This document shows positions 43,463 through 52,780 of a stretch of 64,000 nt of DNA, piece after piece. A program made the translations under genes and the position numbers. Location of the stretch: NCBI RefSeq assembly GCF_017094525.1, contig NZ_CP064788.1, forward strand, positions 310,001-374,000. The letters run 5' to 3'. Position 1 is the stretch's first letter. The number at the start of each line of letters is the position of its first letter. This DNA is from Halapricum desulfuricans. GTDB taxonomy: Archaea; Halobacteriota; Halobacteria; Halobacteriales; Haloarculaceae. The notes beneath the pieces were generated by a model, which saw only the letters and a program-made list of their open reading frames with translations, did no database searches and was not told the DNA's origin.

Positions 43463-45598
43463 CTACTGCGGGCTGGGCGAGCTGGGGCCGACCTGCCGAT
43501 CCAGCGCCTTGCCGGTGATCGACCGCAGGCGGTCGACCAGCGAGTCCTTCTCGGGTTCGCCCGCCAGCGCGACTTCGAGCACCTCGGAGAGGTGCTGGAC
43601 GGGGATGATCTCGATCTGGTCCTTGTACTCGTCTTCGATCATCACGTCCTGCTCGTTGGCCGCGGGGATGATGATCCGGTCGATCCCGGACTTGGCCGCG
43701 GCCTCGATCTTGTGGGTGACGCCGCCGACCGGCAGCACGTCACCGCGCACGGACAGCGAGCCGGTCATCGCGACATCCTGCTCGATGGGGATGTTCTCCA
43801 GCGCGGAGATAACGGCCGTCGCCACGGTGACGGAGGCCGAGTCGCCCTCGACGCCCTCGTAGGACTGGACGAACTGGATGTGGATGTCCTTCTCGGAGAT
43901 GTCCTCGTCGCTGAACTTCTTGATGATCGCGCTGACGTTCTGGACCGCCTCCTCGGCGATCTCCTGCAGTTTCCCGGTCGCGATCACTTCGCCGGGGCCC
44001 TGACTGGGCGTCACCTCGGCCATGACCGGCATGACGATTCCGCTGTCTTCGCCCATCACGGCCAGGCCGTTGACGCGGCCGACCACGCTGCCGTCACTGA
44101 CTGTCAGCTCGTAGTCCTTGCGCCGCTCGATGTAGTTGTCCGCAAGCTGCTGTTCGATCGAGCGCGAGCGTCGCTTGGCCTGCAGGACGTCCTCGCGTTC
44201 GGTGAACTCCTTGTCCTCCGCGCGGGCGATGTCGCCGGCGACGCGGACCAGCCCGCCGAGGTCTCGGAGTTTGAGCGTGAGGTGCTCCTTCCGCCCGGAC
44301 CGACGCTGGGCCTCGAGGATGATCTCCTCGACGGCCTCCTCGGTGAAGTGAGGCAGGCGGCCGTCCTTCTCGACTTCCTGGGCGACGAACCGGGCGTACT
44401 TGCGTCGCATCTCCGGCTCGTCCTCGATGGTGTCGTCCATGTACACCTCGTACCCGTACCCCTTGATACGGGAGCGCAGGGCGGGGTGCATGTTCTCCAT
44501 GGCGTCGAGGTTCCCCGCCGCGACCATGATGAAGTCCGTCGGGACGGGCTCGGTCTGGACCATTGCACCCGAGGAGCGCTCGGACTGGCCCGTGATCGAG
44601 AACTCCCCCTCCTGGATCGCGGTCATCAGCTTCTGCTGGGACCGGATGTCCAGCGTGTTCATCTCGTCGATGAACAGCACGCCCTTGTTGGCCTTGTGGA
44701 TCGCGCCGGCCTCGACGCGGTCGTGGCTGGGCGTCTCCATGCCGCCGGACTGGAAGGGGTCGTGGCGGACGTCGCCCAGCAGTGCCCCGGCGTGTGCGCC
44801 GGTCGCGTCCTCGAAGGGTGCGACCTGCTGGTTGGCGTTGTTGACCAGCAGGTTCGGAATCATCGCGTCCGAACCGCGGTTCAGATAGCGGAAGACCAGG
44901 AAGACGATCCCGGCCGCGAGAATGCCCAGCAGGATACTCCGGGCGAAAAACAGCGCGTACCCGATGATCGCGATGATGATGATCCACATCAGGAACGACC
45001 GCATCTGGTTGCGCTTGCGGGCCTCCTCCTTGTGGGCGTCGACGATCTGTTCGCCCTTGCCCGCCGGCACGGTGCGGACCTTCGGCTCGTTGCCGTCGTC
45101 GGGGTTGTGATAGACCAGCACGTCCTGCAGGTCTTCCTTGGGCAGCAGCTGGCTCATCGCCTTCGCCAGCATCGACTTGCCCGTCCCGGGCGAGCCGATC
45201 ATCATCACGTGGCGGCGCTGCTTTGCCGCCTTCTTGACGATGTCCCGGGCGTGGTCCTGGCCGATCACCTGATCGACCAGCCGGTCGGGGACCTCGATCT
45301 CCTCGGTCGTCTCGATGTCGAGTCCACCCAGCAGACCGTCCGCGTCGTCCTCGACCGTCGCCTCGTCGCCCTCGACGGAAACGCCGCTACCCAGATCGGT
45401 CTTCGTGTCGTCCCCGTCGGCGACCGTCTCGTCGGCCGCTGGTTCGACCTCGCCGGCAGTCGATTCGACTGTCTCCTCCTCGTCCGTCCGAGGGGACGAT
45501 GCCTCGGTCTCGTCGTCGACGGCCCGTTCCGACTCGCTGTCGGCAGACGTCGTGCCGTCTCCGTCGGGGGTGCCGTCAGTGTCTGTGTGTTCGCTCAT
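43463..45598 (-). CDS. lonB: ATP-dependent protease LonB, membrane-anchored
   Basis: A 711-residue archaeal LonB. An acidic N-terminal extension of about 100 residues precedes the AAA+ domain, with Walker A GSPGTGKS near 135-142. Two membrane helices lie inserted in it near 200-240 (SFLMWIIIIAIIGYALFF). Sensor blocks include LFIDEMNTLDIRSQQKLM. The C-terminal serine-lysine protease domain has the Ser in VEGDSASVTV and Lys in GGVTHKIEAA. It degrades membrane and soluble regulators and is essential in Haloferax. Start MSEHTD at 45598 is chosen over ATG 45616. Confidence 0.96.
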   Translation of the reverse strand: MSEHTDTDGTPDGDGTTSADSESERAVDDETEASSPRTDEEETVESTAGEVEPAADETVADGDDTKTDLGSGVSVEGDEATVEDDADGLLGGLDIETTEEIEVPDRLVDQVIGQDHARDIVKKAAKQRRHVMMIGSPGTGKSMLAKAMSQLLPKEDLQDVLVYHNPDDGNEPKVRTVPAGKGEQIVDAHKEEARKRNQMRSFLMWIIIIAIIGYALFFARSILLGILAAGIVFLVFRYLNRGSDAMIPNLLVNNANQQVAPFEDATGAHAGALLGDVRHDPFQSGGMETPSHDRVEAGAIHKANKGVLFIDEMNTLDIRSQQKLMTAIQEGEFSITGQSERSSGAMVQTEPVPTDFIMVAAGNLDAMENMHPALRSRIKGYGYEVYMDDTIEDEPEMRRKYARFVAQEVEKDGRLPHFTEEAVEEIILEAQRRSGRKEHLTLKLRDLGGLVRVAGDIARAEDKEFTEREDVLQAKRRSRSIEQQLADNYIERRKDYELTVSDGSVVGRVNGLAVMGEDSGIVMPVMAEVTPSQGPGEVIATGKLQEIAEEAVQNVSAIIKKFSDEDISEKDIHIQFVQSYEGVEGDSASVTVATAVISALENIPIEQDVAMTGSLSVRGDVLPVGGVTHKIEAAAKSGIDRIIIPAANEQDVMIEDEYKDQIEIIPVQHLSEVLEVALAGEPEKDSLVDRLRSITGKALDRQVGPSSPSPQ

Positions 45599-45803
45599 TC
45601 TATTCGTTGCTGTCACCAGTAGTCAGGGTCTGTCGACTGATATACTTTCTCCCCTCGGCCAGACGCTCCGTCTCCGATATTATGCCGCGAGACCGGCTGT
45701 AGGGCCAATATTCCAGTTTTTCACCGATCGATGAAACGACCCGTGTGCCGTCCGACGGACTCGCGGGCTTTATAAAACGTGCCGCCGAGGTACAACCAGA
45801 GTT

Positions 45804-46361
45804 ATGACTCGTGGGTTCTATATCGGCCGCTTTCAGCCGTACCACAACGGCCACCACACGGTGATAGAGCACATCGCCGACGAGGTAGATGAACTTGTCC
45901 TCGGGATTGGCAGCGCCGATGTCTCGCACACGGTCCGTAACCCGTTCACGGCGGGCGAGCGGATCATGATGCTCACGAAGGCCGTCCGGGAGTTCGAGCG
46001 CGAACACGACCTGGTTACATACGTCGTCCCGATCGAGGACATCGACCGCAACGCCGTCTGGGCCGGCCACGTCGAGAGCATGTGCCCGGACTTCGATGTC
46101 GTCTACTCGAACAACCCGCTGGTGATCCGGCTGTTCGAGGAGGACGAGATCGAAGTTCGACAGTCACAGATGTTCGATCGCGAACGGCTGGAGGGAACCG
46201 ACATCCGCGAGAGCATGATCGACGACGACCCCTGGCGCGATCGCGTACCCGATCCCGTCGTCGACGTCGTCGAAGAGATCAACGGCATCCAGCGGCTGCG
46301 AACGATCGCACAGGACGACGTCGTCGATCGCTGGGAAGCCGACGAGGACAACGAGCCGTAG
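45804..46361 (+). CDS. nadM: Nicotinamide-nucleotide adenylyltransferase (archaeal NadM)
   Basis: A 185-residue NMN adenylyltransferase making NAD from NMN and ATP. The nucleotidyltransferase HxGH motif is in GRFQPYHNGHHTV (residues 8-20, HNGH). The second motif EGTDIRESM lies near 130-138. The domain layout and length match the archaeal family. It is divergent from lonB with 205 bp between starts. Confidence 0.95.
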   Translation: MTRGFYIGRFQPYHNGHHTVIEHIADEVDELVLGIGSADVSHTVRNPFTAGERIMMLTKAVREFEREHDLVTYVVPIEDIDRNAVWAGHVESMCPDFDVVYSNNPLVIRLFEEDEIEVRQSQMFDRERLEGTDIRESMIDDDPWRDRVPDPVVDVVEEINGIQRLRTIAQDDVVDRWEADEDNEP

Positions 46362-46452
46362 TACTGCGAGTCGAGCGCTCGTTCGAGAGCCGTGGCGTCT
46401 CGACGTCCCCCGCGACGCAACCCCTATCAATGAGGACGCCGAGTGAACGGAT

Positions 46453-47343
46453 ATGTACGCCGACACGCTCGTTCTCGATGTCGACGGCGTCCTGGTGGAC
46501 GTCGCCGGGTCCTATCGCCGTGCGATCGTCGAGAGCGTCGAACGGGTCTACGGGGAGACCATCGCCCAGCCCGCGATCCAGCAGTTCAAAGACGCCGGCG
46601 GGTTCAACAACGACTGGGAGCTGACCGACGCCGTCGCGCTGTACGTGCTGGCCGGCCGAGAGGGGTTCCCGCTGAGCATCGAGACCTTTACCGATCGCAT
46701 CGCCGCCTCGGGCGGGGGACTGGCGGCGGCCCGGTCGGTCGTCGACGACGAACTCGACCCGGCACAGCGCGAGCGTGCGCTCGACGCCTGGGACCGCGAC
46801 CGACTCCGGGACGTGTTCCAGCAACTGTATCTCGGATCGGAGCTCTACCGGGAGATCGAGGGCGGCTCGCCCGAACTGCACACCCGGGGATACATCCACG
46901 ACGAGCCTGTCCTGCTCAATCCGGAGATCCGCGACGAACTGACCGACCGGTTCGCGATCGGGATCCTGACCGGTCGCCCCGCCGCGGAGGCCGACATCGC
47001 GCTCGAACGGGTCGGACTCGACGTGCCTGACGCCCACCGGTTCACGATGGACGACTGGGCGGCGAGCAAACCGGACCCGACCGCGTTGGTGACGCTCGCC
47101 GACCGGCTCGGCGGCACGGAAATCGCCTTCGTCGGGGACACGCTCGACGACATTCGGACGGCGGAAAACGCCGCCCGCGTGGACCCGGATCGAACGTACC
47201 GCGGGATCGGTGTGCTGACCGGCGGGCTCGACGGCGACGCCGGACGCGAGAAGTTCGAACGCGCCGGCGCGAGCGCGGTCGTCGAGTCGGTCGACGATCT
47301 GCCCGAACTGCTGGAGTCGATCGAGGAGACGCCGGCGGACTGA
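46453..47343 (+). CDS. HAD-superfamily hydrolase (TIGR01548 type)
   Basis: A 296-residue HAD phosphatase-like protein. Motif I is [11 protein letters not shown] near residues 7-17. Motif II is GILTGRP near 174-180. Motif III/IV is SKPDPTALV followed by [12 protein letters not shown]. An inserted cap domain between about 20 and 150 includes [10 protein letters not shown]. It fits the subfamily named TIGR01548, whose substrate is unknown. The two genes that follow on the plus strand are NpdG and, further, NikR. Confidence 0.85.
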   Translation: MYADTLVLDVDGVLVDVAGSYRRAIVESVERVYGETIAQPAIQQFKDAGGFNNDWELTDAVALYVLAGREGFPLSIETFTDRIAASGGGLAAARSVVDDELDPAQRERALDAWDRDRLRDVFQQLYLGSELYREIEGGSPELHTRGYIHDEPVLLNPEIRDELTDRFAIGILTGRPAAEADIALERVGLDVPDAHRFTMDDWAASKPDPTALVTLADRLGGTEIAFVGDTLDDIRTAENAARVDPDRTYRGIGVLTGGLDGDAGREKFERAGASAVVESVDDLPELLESIEETPAD

Positions 47344-47382
47344 TCGCGGAACGCTTAACCACTTCTCGGCAAAGGTACGCCT

Positions 47383-48048
47383 ATGCGAATCGCGATACTC
47401 GGCGGGACGGGAGACATCGGCGAGGGACTGGCGCTGCGGTGGGGCTACGACACCGACCACGAACTCGTGATCGGGTCGCGCGAGGCCGACCGCGCCCGGG
47501 CCAAGGCCGACGAGTACGAGACGGAACTGGACAGTCGCGGCCGGGACGTGACCATCGAGGGGGCGCAAAACCCCGACGCCGCGGCCGACGCCGACGCGGT
47601 CGTTGCGGCGGTTCCGGCGTACCACCTCACGGATACGGTCGAAGCGGTCGCCGACAGGCTGGACGACGCGGTACTGGTCAGCCCCGCAGTCGGCATGCAA
47701 CGTGACGGTGACGGGTTTCACTACAACCCGCCCAGCGCCGGTAGCGTGACCGCGCTGGCGGCCGACGCCGCCCCAGAGGACGTCCCCGTCGTCGGTGCGT
47801 TCCACAACCTCGCGGCCGGTCGTCTGGCGAACCTCGACGCCGACCTCGGGATCGACACGCTACTCGTCGGCGACGACTCCGACGCCAAGTCGATCGTCGC
47901 CGACCTGGCCGACGGGATCGAGGGATTGCGACCGCTCGATGCTGGCGGACTCGCGAACGCACCCGAGATCGAGGGGATCACGCCGCTTCTGATCAACGTC
48001 GCCCAGCACAACGACGGGCTGCACGACCTGGGCGTTCGGTTCGGCTAA
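47383..48048 (+). CDS. npdG: F420H2:NADP oxidoreductase (NpdG)
   Basis: A 221-residue NADPH-dependent F420 reductase, exchanging hydride between F420H2 and NADP. The N-terminal Rossmann motif ILGGTGDIGEGLALR lies at 4-18, followed by GSREADRARAKA. GAFHNLAAGRL near 146-156 and the C-terminal ITPLLINVAQHN are family features. The stop codon TAA overlaps the first base of a palindromic element. It starts 39 bp after the HAD gene, likely in one transcript. Confidence 0.93.
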   Translation: MRIAILGGTGDIGEGLALRWGYDTDHELVIGSREADRARAKADEYETELDSRGRDVTIEGAQNPDAAADADAVVAAVPAYHLTDTVEAVADRLDDAVLVSPAVGMQRDGDGFHYNPPSAGSVTALAADAAPEDVPVVGAFHNLAAGRLANLDADLGIDTLLVGDDSDAKSIVADLADGIEGLRPLDAGGLANAPEIEGITPLLINVAQHNDGLHDLGVRFG

Positions 48049-48127
48049 TACTGGTGGCTATACGTTCGGAAAGATATCTGGCACGACGGCGTGCCAGATC
48101 ATTTCGAAATGGTATAGCCACCAGTAT
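48048..48127. repeat. Palindromic element, subfamily A
   Basis: Perfect arms ATACTGGTGGCTATAC / GTATAGCCACCAGTAT with an inner hairpin CTGGCAC-GACGGC-GTGCCAG and TTTCGAAAT. The length is 80 bp. The first base is the last base of the npdG stop codon. Confidence 0.9.
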
Positions 48128-48221
48128 AACACGCCAACGCTCGGCTGACGACCGCTCGGCCCCAGCTGTCAGTGATGACGAGCAAGTGCGAACGCCGTTC
48201 CATTCCGTTCTATAATGCTGA

Positions 48222-48231
48222 TGTTTATTAA
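48222..48231 (+). promoter_or_regulatory. TATA box of nikR
   Basis: TGTTTATTA is centred 27 bp before the ATG at 48254. It implies a leaderless nikR transcript. Confidence 0.5.
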
Positions 48232-48253
48232 CTCAGGTCCGCTCAGTTAGCAT

Positions 48254-48667
48254 ATGACCGTCGCAAGCGTTTCGATGCCGGAGGAGTTGCTCGATCGGAT
48301 CGACGAGTTCGCCGACGAACACGGCTACACGGGCCGCAGCGAGGTGCTTCGGGAGGCCGCGCGGAACCTCATGGGCGAGTTCGAGGACAAGCGACTCGAA
48401 GAGCGGGAACTGCTGGGGATCGTGACGGTGTTGTTCGATTACGAGACGTCTAACGCCGAAGAGCGGATGATGCAGTTGCGCCACGAGTACGACAGGCTCG
48501 TGGTTTCGAACTTCCACAGCCACGTCGGCGACCACCAGTGCATGGAACTGTTCATTCTCGAGGGCGGTCTGGAGGACATCTCGACGTTCGTCGGCAAGAT
48601 CCGGGCGACGCAGGGGACGACGACCGTCGATTACTCCGTGACGCCAGTCGACGTCAATGTCGCATAA
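48254..48667 (+). CDS. nikR: Nickel-responsive regulator NikR
   Basis: A 137-residue ribbon-helix-helix repressor. The DNA-binding strand-helix unit is [17 protein letters not shown] with [11 protein letters not shown]. The C-terminal ACT-like domain carries a full set of nickel ligands: His77, His88, His90 and Cys96, in [13 protein letters not shown]. No nickel transporter gene is in this window, so it acts in trans or on itself. Confidence 0.92.
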   Translation: MTVASVSMPEELLDRIDEFADEHGYTGRSEVLREAARNLMGEFEDKRLEERELLGIVTVLFDYETSNAEERMMQLRHEYDRLVVSNFHSHVGDHQCMELFILEGGLEDISTFVGKIRATQGTTTVDYSVTPVDVNVA

Positions 48668-48696
48668 CGGGGCTGTCAGAGGCTCGTTCGCGGCCG

Positions 48697-48954
48697 CTAG
48701 GCCGTGACCATCCAGGTCGTCGAGGAAGAGTAACCCCACTTTTCGATGTCGATGTCGAAGTCGCCGTCCTGGAGCGGGGCCATGTTCGTCCCGACCTCCT
48801 TGGCCGACATGCCGAGTTCCTCGCCGATGAGTCGCGACTTGAAGTAGGTCTGCGTGTCGGCGTGCTCCCGGAGGTACTCCAGGATCGACTGTTGTTTGTC
48901 CGTCAGCGTGGTCTGGGCTCCCCCGCTTCCGTGTCGTTGTGCCGTCGCGCTCAT
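48697..48954 (-). CDS. DUF7123 family winged-helix-like protein
   Basis: An 85-residue haloarchaeal protein. The family pattern is LTDKQQSILEYLREHADTQTYFKSRLIGEELGMSAKEVGTNMAPLQD, a small wHTH, followed by IDIEKWGYSSSTTWMV. It is probably a DNA-binding regulator. The start at 48954 matches the usual family N terminus; the longer frame has no support. Confidence 0.9.
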   Translation of the reverse strand: MSATAQRHGSGGAQTTLTDKQQSILEYLREHADTQTYFKSRLIGEELGMSAKEVGTNMAPLQDGDFDIDIEKWGYSSSTTWMVTA

Positions 48955-49122
48955 ATCTCTCCGTACGCATGATCCCCTAATAGGGAGTTTGGTACGATCG
49001 GCTAACTCTCCGCTGTCTTGCGGTTTCACGGTCGCAATCGATCCCAGACGGCCCCACAGCGGACCAGCGTGACGGGAGTGGTACGAGGCGGAAACAGTTC
49101 CGTTCCGTCGGGACCGGAACGG

Positions 49123-49464
49123 CTACCCGTCGTGGCGCACGTACAGCGCACAGTAGGCGTCGGGTTCGATCTCGCCGGCGACGCGCGTGCACGCTCCGAC
49201 GCCGTCGTCGTTTCTGTCCTCGACGTAGTACCGGCAGTTCGAACACTGACGGTCCCCGCTCGGGGAGTCCTGATACGACGCAGCGTCCTTGCTGGAGAGG
49301 CCATCCGGGTCCCGTCGTTCACCGCCGATACTCGTCGCCGTCCGGTACGCCTCGGGCACGCCGCCGTCGTCGTCTCCGCCGCCCGCACAACCGGCCAGCG
49401 CGACCGCCGTCGCGGCCGTCGCACCGGCAACGAACCGCCGCCGAGTCGATCGTTGGTCGTTCAT
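49123..49464 (-). CDS. Tat-exported lipoprotein HiPIP (high-potential iron-sulfur protein)
   Basis: A 113-residue protein. It has a Tat signal (STRRRFVAGATAATAVALAGC) with lipobox Cys26. It is followed by a short linker and a HiPIP-like domain with four cysteines at 74, 77, 92 and 105, spaced C-x2-C-x14-C-x12-C as in HiPIPs that bind one 4Fe-4S cluster. It probably carries electrons on the outer face of the membrane. A second start nine codons upstream is not supported. Confidence 0.85.
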   Translation of the reverse strand: MNDQRSTRRRFVAGATAATAVALAGCAGGGDDDGGVPEAYRTATSIGGERRDPDGLSSKDAASYQDSPSGDRQCSNCRYYVEDRNDDGVGACTRVAGEIEPDAYCALYVRHDG

Positions 49465-49520
49465 AGGCGGCGATACGTGCGCTGGAAACAAGGTTCTATG
49501 GGGGTCGATATTACGGAAGT

Positions 49521-49562
49521 GCGAGGGAAAGCCTCGCGCTTCAGCGCGCGGAGGAAGTCAAG
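49521..49562 (+). mobile_element. Solo right-end remnant of an IS200/IS605 element
   Basis: GGGAAAGCCTCGCGC-TTCA-GCGCGCGGAGGAAGTCA resembles the terminal hairpin and tail of haloarchaeal TnpB elements. There is no coding part nearby. It may alternatively act as the terminator of the aIF1 gene, which ends at 49571 on the minus strand. Confidence 0.45.
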
Positions 49563-49570
49563 AGAGGCGA

Positions 49571-49888
<318 letters not shown>

Positions 49889-49898
49889 CTACTAAACA

Positions 49899-50096
49899 CT
49901 ATCGGGACCACCACCTGACGTGCTCGGCGACGGCCGCGCCCGCGAGCGCGACGGCGCGTTCGGCAGTGTCCGGGTCGGCTTCGCCGGCGTACCGGACCCG
50001 CTCGTATCGCCGCCGGTAGGCTCGCGTGAGGTCGGCCGCCGGATCTGATCGGGGCTGCCGGCGCAACCAGACCGCACGATAGAGGCGTCGAAACAC
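49899..50096 (-). CDS. Small basic protein, unknown function
   Basis: A 65-residue frame from GTG, upstream of aIF1 on the same strand with a 34-bp gap. It is arginine-rich at first (MFRRLYRAVWLRRQ) and then has an alanine-rich helix with AERAVALAGAAVAEHVRWW. Codon choice is haloarchaeal with strong G/C at third positions, which supports coding. No family was recognised. Confidence 0.5.
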   Translation of the reverse strand: MFRRLYRAVWLRRQPRSDPAADLTRAYRRRYERVRYAGEADPDTAERAVALAGAAVAEHVRWWSR

Positions 50097-50306
50097 GCCG
50101 ATACGGCGGCCGCCGGCGACGCTTTCGGCGACTTGCCCGACCCGATCCGACGTGTGTCTTCGAGTCCGTCATGTGTATCCGTGTTGTGTGATATGGCCTG
50201 CCACAGAGGGCCGACTGCGTGCTCTGCAATCCCACGCAGTCGTTGTCACGTTCACCGGCCGCAGTTAACGTTCTGACCATCAGGAGGTTGATAGTAACCG
50301 TCAGCG

Positions 50307-50588
50307 CTACCAGCTCTTGCAGTCCCGACACACCAGTCCGTCGTCCCCGCGCCACCGGCGTTCGACGACAGAACCGCAGGTCGCACAGGCCCCGCCCTCG
50401 GACCGGTAACTCATCGTCGAAATCGCTCGACCGACCGCCTCGGGCGGTTTCCCGCCCTGTCGTTCGTCAGTGGACTCGCCGGGCCGTTCCTCAGCGGGCT
50501 CGCCGGATTGCTCGTCGGACTCACCGACGCTCTCGTCGGACGTGTCGTCCCGCGCGAGGAAGTCTTCGAGGGTGGCGTCCCGCTCCAT
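50307..50588 (-). CDS. DUF7573 zinc-ribbon protein
   Basis: A 93-residue protein. Residues 1-60 are acidic and low-complexity (EDFLARDDTSDESVGES). The C-terminal zinc ribbon has CATCGSVVERRWRGDDGLVCRDCKSW with four cysteines. It matches the DUF7573 group of haloarchaea. Its function is unknown; it is divergent from a small membrane-protein gene. Confidence 0.85.
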   Translation of the reverse strand: MERDATLEDFLARDDTSDESVGESDEQSGEPAEERPGESTDERQGGKPPEAVGRAISTMSYRSEGGACATCGSVVERRWRGDDGLVCRDCKSW

Positions 50589-50662
50589 ACAGCCCGGTCA
50601 GGGAGCCAGCGAGAAAAGTCCGCGGGACGAACACACAAGTACCAGCCGCGAGAAGGGGGGAT

Positions 50663-50893
50663 ATGGTTTCGCTGGAGACGTTCCTCTCGGAGTTGCTCGA
50701 TAGCATCGGGGCGATCGGCCCGGCGTTCGTCGACGTGGCGACTCGGGACCCGATCGCCGCCGTGCTGGTGCTGTTCGGCGGACTGTTCGTCCTCGCGGCG
50801 GTCGGCGTCCTGGGCGTGCTCGCGCTGGGCGCGATCGCGGAGCTGGTCACGCCGAGTCGACCCGGCCGATCGCATCCCCCAGAAGCTCGATAG
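50663..50893 (+). CDS. Small membrane protein, unknown function
   Basis: A 76-residue protein with one or two hydrophobic helices between residues 28 and 62 (AAVLVLFGGLFVLAAVGVLGVLALGAI). A GGGGGG ribosome-binding-like tract lies just before the ATG. The 3' end overlaps the convergent mer gene by 47 bp. No family is recognised. Confidence 0.65.
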   Translation: MVSLETFLSELLDSIGAIGPAFVDVATRDPIAAVLVLFGGLFVLAAVGVLGVLALGAIAELVTPSRPGRSHPPEAR

Positions 50894-51827
50894 CCGTCTC
50901 GACGTCGGGGCCCAGCGGCGAGCCGGCGACGAAACTGTCGGCGTACTCGAGGACACTCTCGATCTGACCGGTGACGGTCCCGGGCGTGCCCGTGATGCAG
51001 AAGGCGTCGATCATCGCCGGCGTCACGGCTCCGAACGCCTCTTCGAAGTCCCCCCGGGAGATGGCCGCGCTGATCTCCTCGGCGCGCTCGCGGTCGAGAC
51101 CGTGACGCTCCAGCAGCGGCGGCGCGGCGCTCCCGGTGATGAACGCCACCGGCGGCCGCGCGGCCTCGCGGGCGGCCTGCTCGTCCTCGGCGATCGAGAC
51201 GCTCGCGTACGCGCCGAAGTCGAACTCGCCGCGGTGGTCCGGGCGTTCCTCGAGCCCCTGTGCGACCTGCTTGGCTGCCCACTCGTAATCGCGTCGATGT
51301 GAGCCGTTGAACAGCACGCCGTCGGCGTGTTTTGCGGCCATTCTGGTCATGTGCGGGCCCTGCGCGCCGACGTAGACCGGGATCGACCCGACCTCGTAGT
51401 TGAGGGCGGCGTCTTCGGCCCGGAACGTGCCGTCGTGATCGACGCGCTCGCCCGCCCACAGTCGCTGTGCGACCTTGAACGTCTCCAGCGTCCGCCGGAG
51501 CGCGCCGTCTTGGTCGTAGCCGAGGTTCGCGAGCGTCGATTTGTCGCCGGGGCCGATCCCGAACAGACCGCGACCGCCCGAGAGCTCCTCCAGCGTGGCC
51601 ATCCGCGAGGCCAGCGTGACGGGATGGGTCTCGTAGGGATTGGCGATGCCCGGCCCGAGGCGGATGTCGTCGGTCTCGCGGGCGATGTCGGTCAGCGCCA
51701 CGAACTGGTCGCGGTTGTTGTAGTGGTGGCTGACGAAGGCGGCATCGAGGCCGGCCGATTCGGCTGCGACTGCGAAGTCTGAAAGCGTTGCGACTGGGTG
51801 TTCTGGGGTGAGTTCGAGTCCGTACAT
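50847..51827 (-). CDS. mer: F420-dependent 5,10-methylenetetrahydromethanopterin reductase-like (LLM class)
   Basis: A 326-residue TIM-barrel luciferase-like F420 enzyme. It resembles archaeal Mer, which interconverts methylene- and methyl-tetrahydropterins; in haloarchaea the natural pterin and role are less certain. Features are AAFVSHHYNNRDQFVALTDIARE near residues 31-53, GRGLFGIGPGDKSTL near 85-99 and SIPVYVGAQGPHMTRMAAKHADG near 147-169. The start at 51827 forms a TGATG overlap with the cofE stop, indicating coupled translation. Confidence 0.88.
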   Translation of the reverse strand: MYGLELTPEHPVATLSDFAVAAESAGLDAAFVSHHYNNRDQFVALTDIARETDDIRLGPGIANPYETHPVTLASRMATLEELSGGRGLFGIGPGDKSTLANLGYDQDGALRRTLETFKVAQRLWAGERVDHDGTFRAEDAALNYEVGSIPVYVGAQGPHMTRMAAKHADGVLFNGSHRRDYEWAAKQVAQGLEERPDHRGEFDFGAYASVSIAEDEQAAREAARPPVAFITGSAAPPLLERHGLDRERAEEISAAISRGDFEEAFGAVTPAMIDAFCITGTPGTVTGQIESVLEYADSFVAGSPLGPDVETAIELLGDAIGRVDSA

Positions 51828-52579
51828 CAGTAGCTCCACTGGCGTAGCGCCTGTCGAACGAAGTCGGTCTCCGGGTCCCGGAAGAGCAGGTCGTGGCCGT
51901 CGTGGTCGCCGAACGACCAGTCACGGACGACCGCGACCGGCGTTCCGCCCGCTCCCTCGCCGGTGACGAGGTTCGCCGCCCCGGCGAGTTCGTCGACCAC
52001 CGACTGGACGGTCACGCCGAGTTCGCGCCCGTCGCGGTCGCGCTCGCCGCGCCAGTCGCGGTTGGCGGCCATCCCGTCCCAGCCGAGTGCAACCGCGCGC
52101 TGGCCGTGACGGAAGGGGCGACCCGACGTGTCGGTGACGACGACTGCGACGTCGGCCGACAGCGACTCGCGGATCGCCCGGGCGCTGGCGGCGGGGTCGT
52201 CCGGCAACAGCAGCAGGTCTCCGTCGGGGACGTTCGAGCGGTCGATCCCGGCGTTGACCGTGATGTGCCCGAACTGCGTGACCGTCAGCAGGAACGGCGC
52301 CTCCATGAGCAGTTCCTCGCTCTCCGCGAGGACGGCCTGCGCGAAGCGGGGGTCCTTCCGGTCGCCGGTGATCCCCTCGAGACGGCGTGCGATCGACCGG
52401 GCGCGGTGGCTCGGCTCGAACGCCGAGAGGTCGAACGCCCGTCCCTCAGCTTTCGAGACGATCGTGCTCGCGACGCAGACCACGTCGCCGTCCTGCAGGT
52501 CAGCCTGCGCTTCGATCAGCGCGGCGATATCGTCACCGGCCCGGACCTCCGGGAGTCCCGGGACCGCGAAGACCTCCAT
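51827..52579 (-). CDS. cofE: Coenzyme F420-0:L-glutamate ligase (CofE)
   Basis: A 250-residue CofE, which adds glutamates to F420-0 with GTP. The chain has AVPGLPEVRAGDDIAALI near 4-21, DVVCVASTIVSKAEGR near 33-48, and VVVTDTSGRPFRHGQRAVALGWDGM near 146-170. The start at 52579 matches the family; an ATG eight codons upstream is possible. The gene is joined to mer by a one-base overlap, so F420 maturation and its use are co-expressed. Confidence 0.94.
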   Translation of the reverse strand: MEVFAVPGLPEVRAGDDIAALIEAQADLQDGDVVCVASTIVSKAEGRAFDLSAFEPSHRARSIARRLEGITGDRKDPRFAQAVLAESEELLMEAPFLLTVTQFGHITVNAGIDRSNVPDGDLLLLPDDPAASARAIRESLSADVAVVVTDTSGRPFRHGQRAVALGWDGMAANRDWRGERDRDGRELGVTVQSVVDELAGAANLVTGEGAGGTPVAVVRDWSFGDHDGHDLLFRDPETDFVRQALRQWSY

Positions 52580-52780
52580 ACCAATCCCTGGGGCGAGATA
52601 CACAAAAAGTGACCCGATAGAAGCACGGCCTGCCAGAGACGCGTACAGCCCACGGTAGGGATTACCGTCGCCGATCGGGTGACAGGATCATCGTTCCCGG
52701 GCGAACACTATGGATTTCTACGTCAACCTCTGTCAGTACCGAAAGGATTTCGGTTCTCTGTCGTGATCGGTCAGATACCA

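Noticed and set aside
43592-45622. 676-codon plus-strand open frame antisense to lonB
   Set aside because: It mirrors lonB in a GC-rich gene with G/C-ending codons; its protein is rich in repeated LDV and GDL and has no domain. lonB is certain on the other strand.
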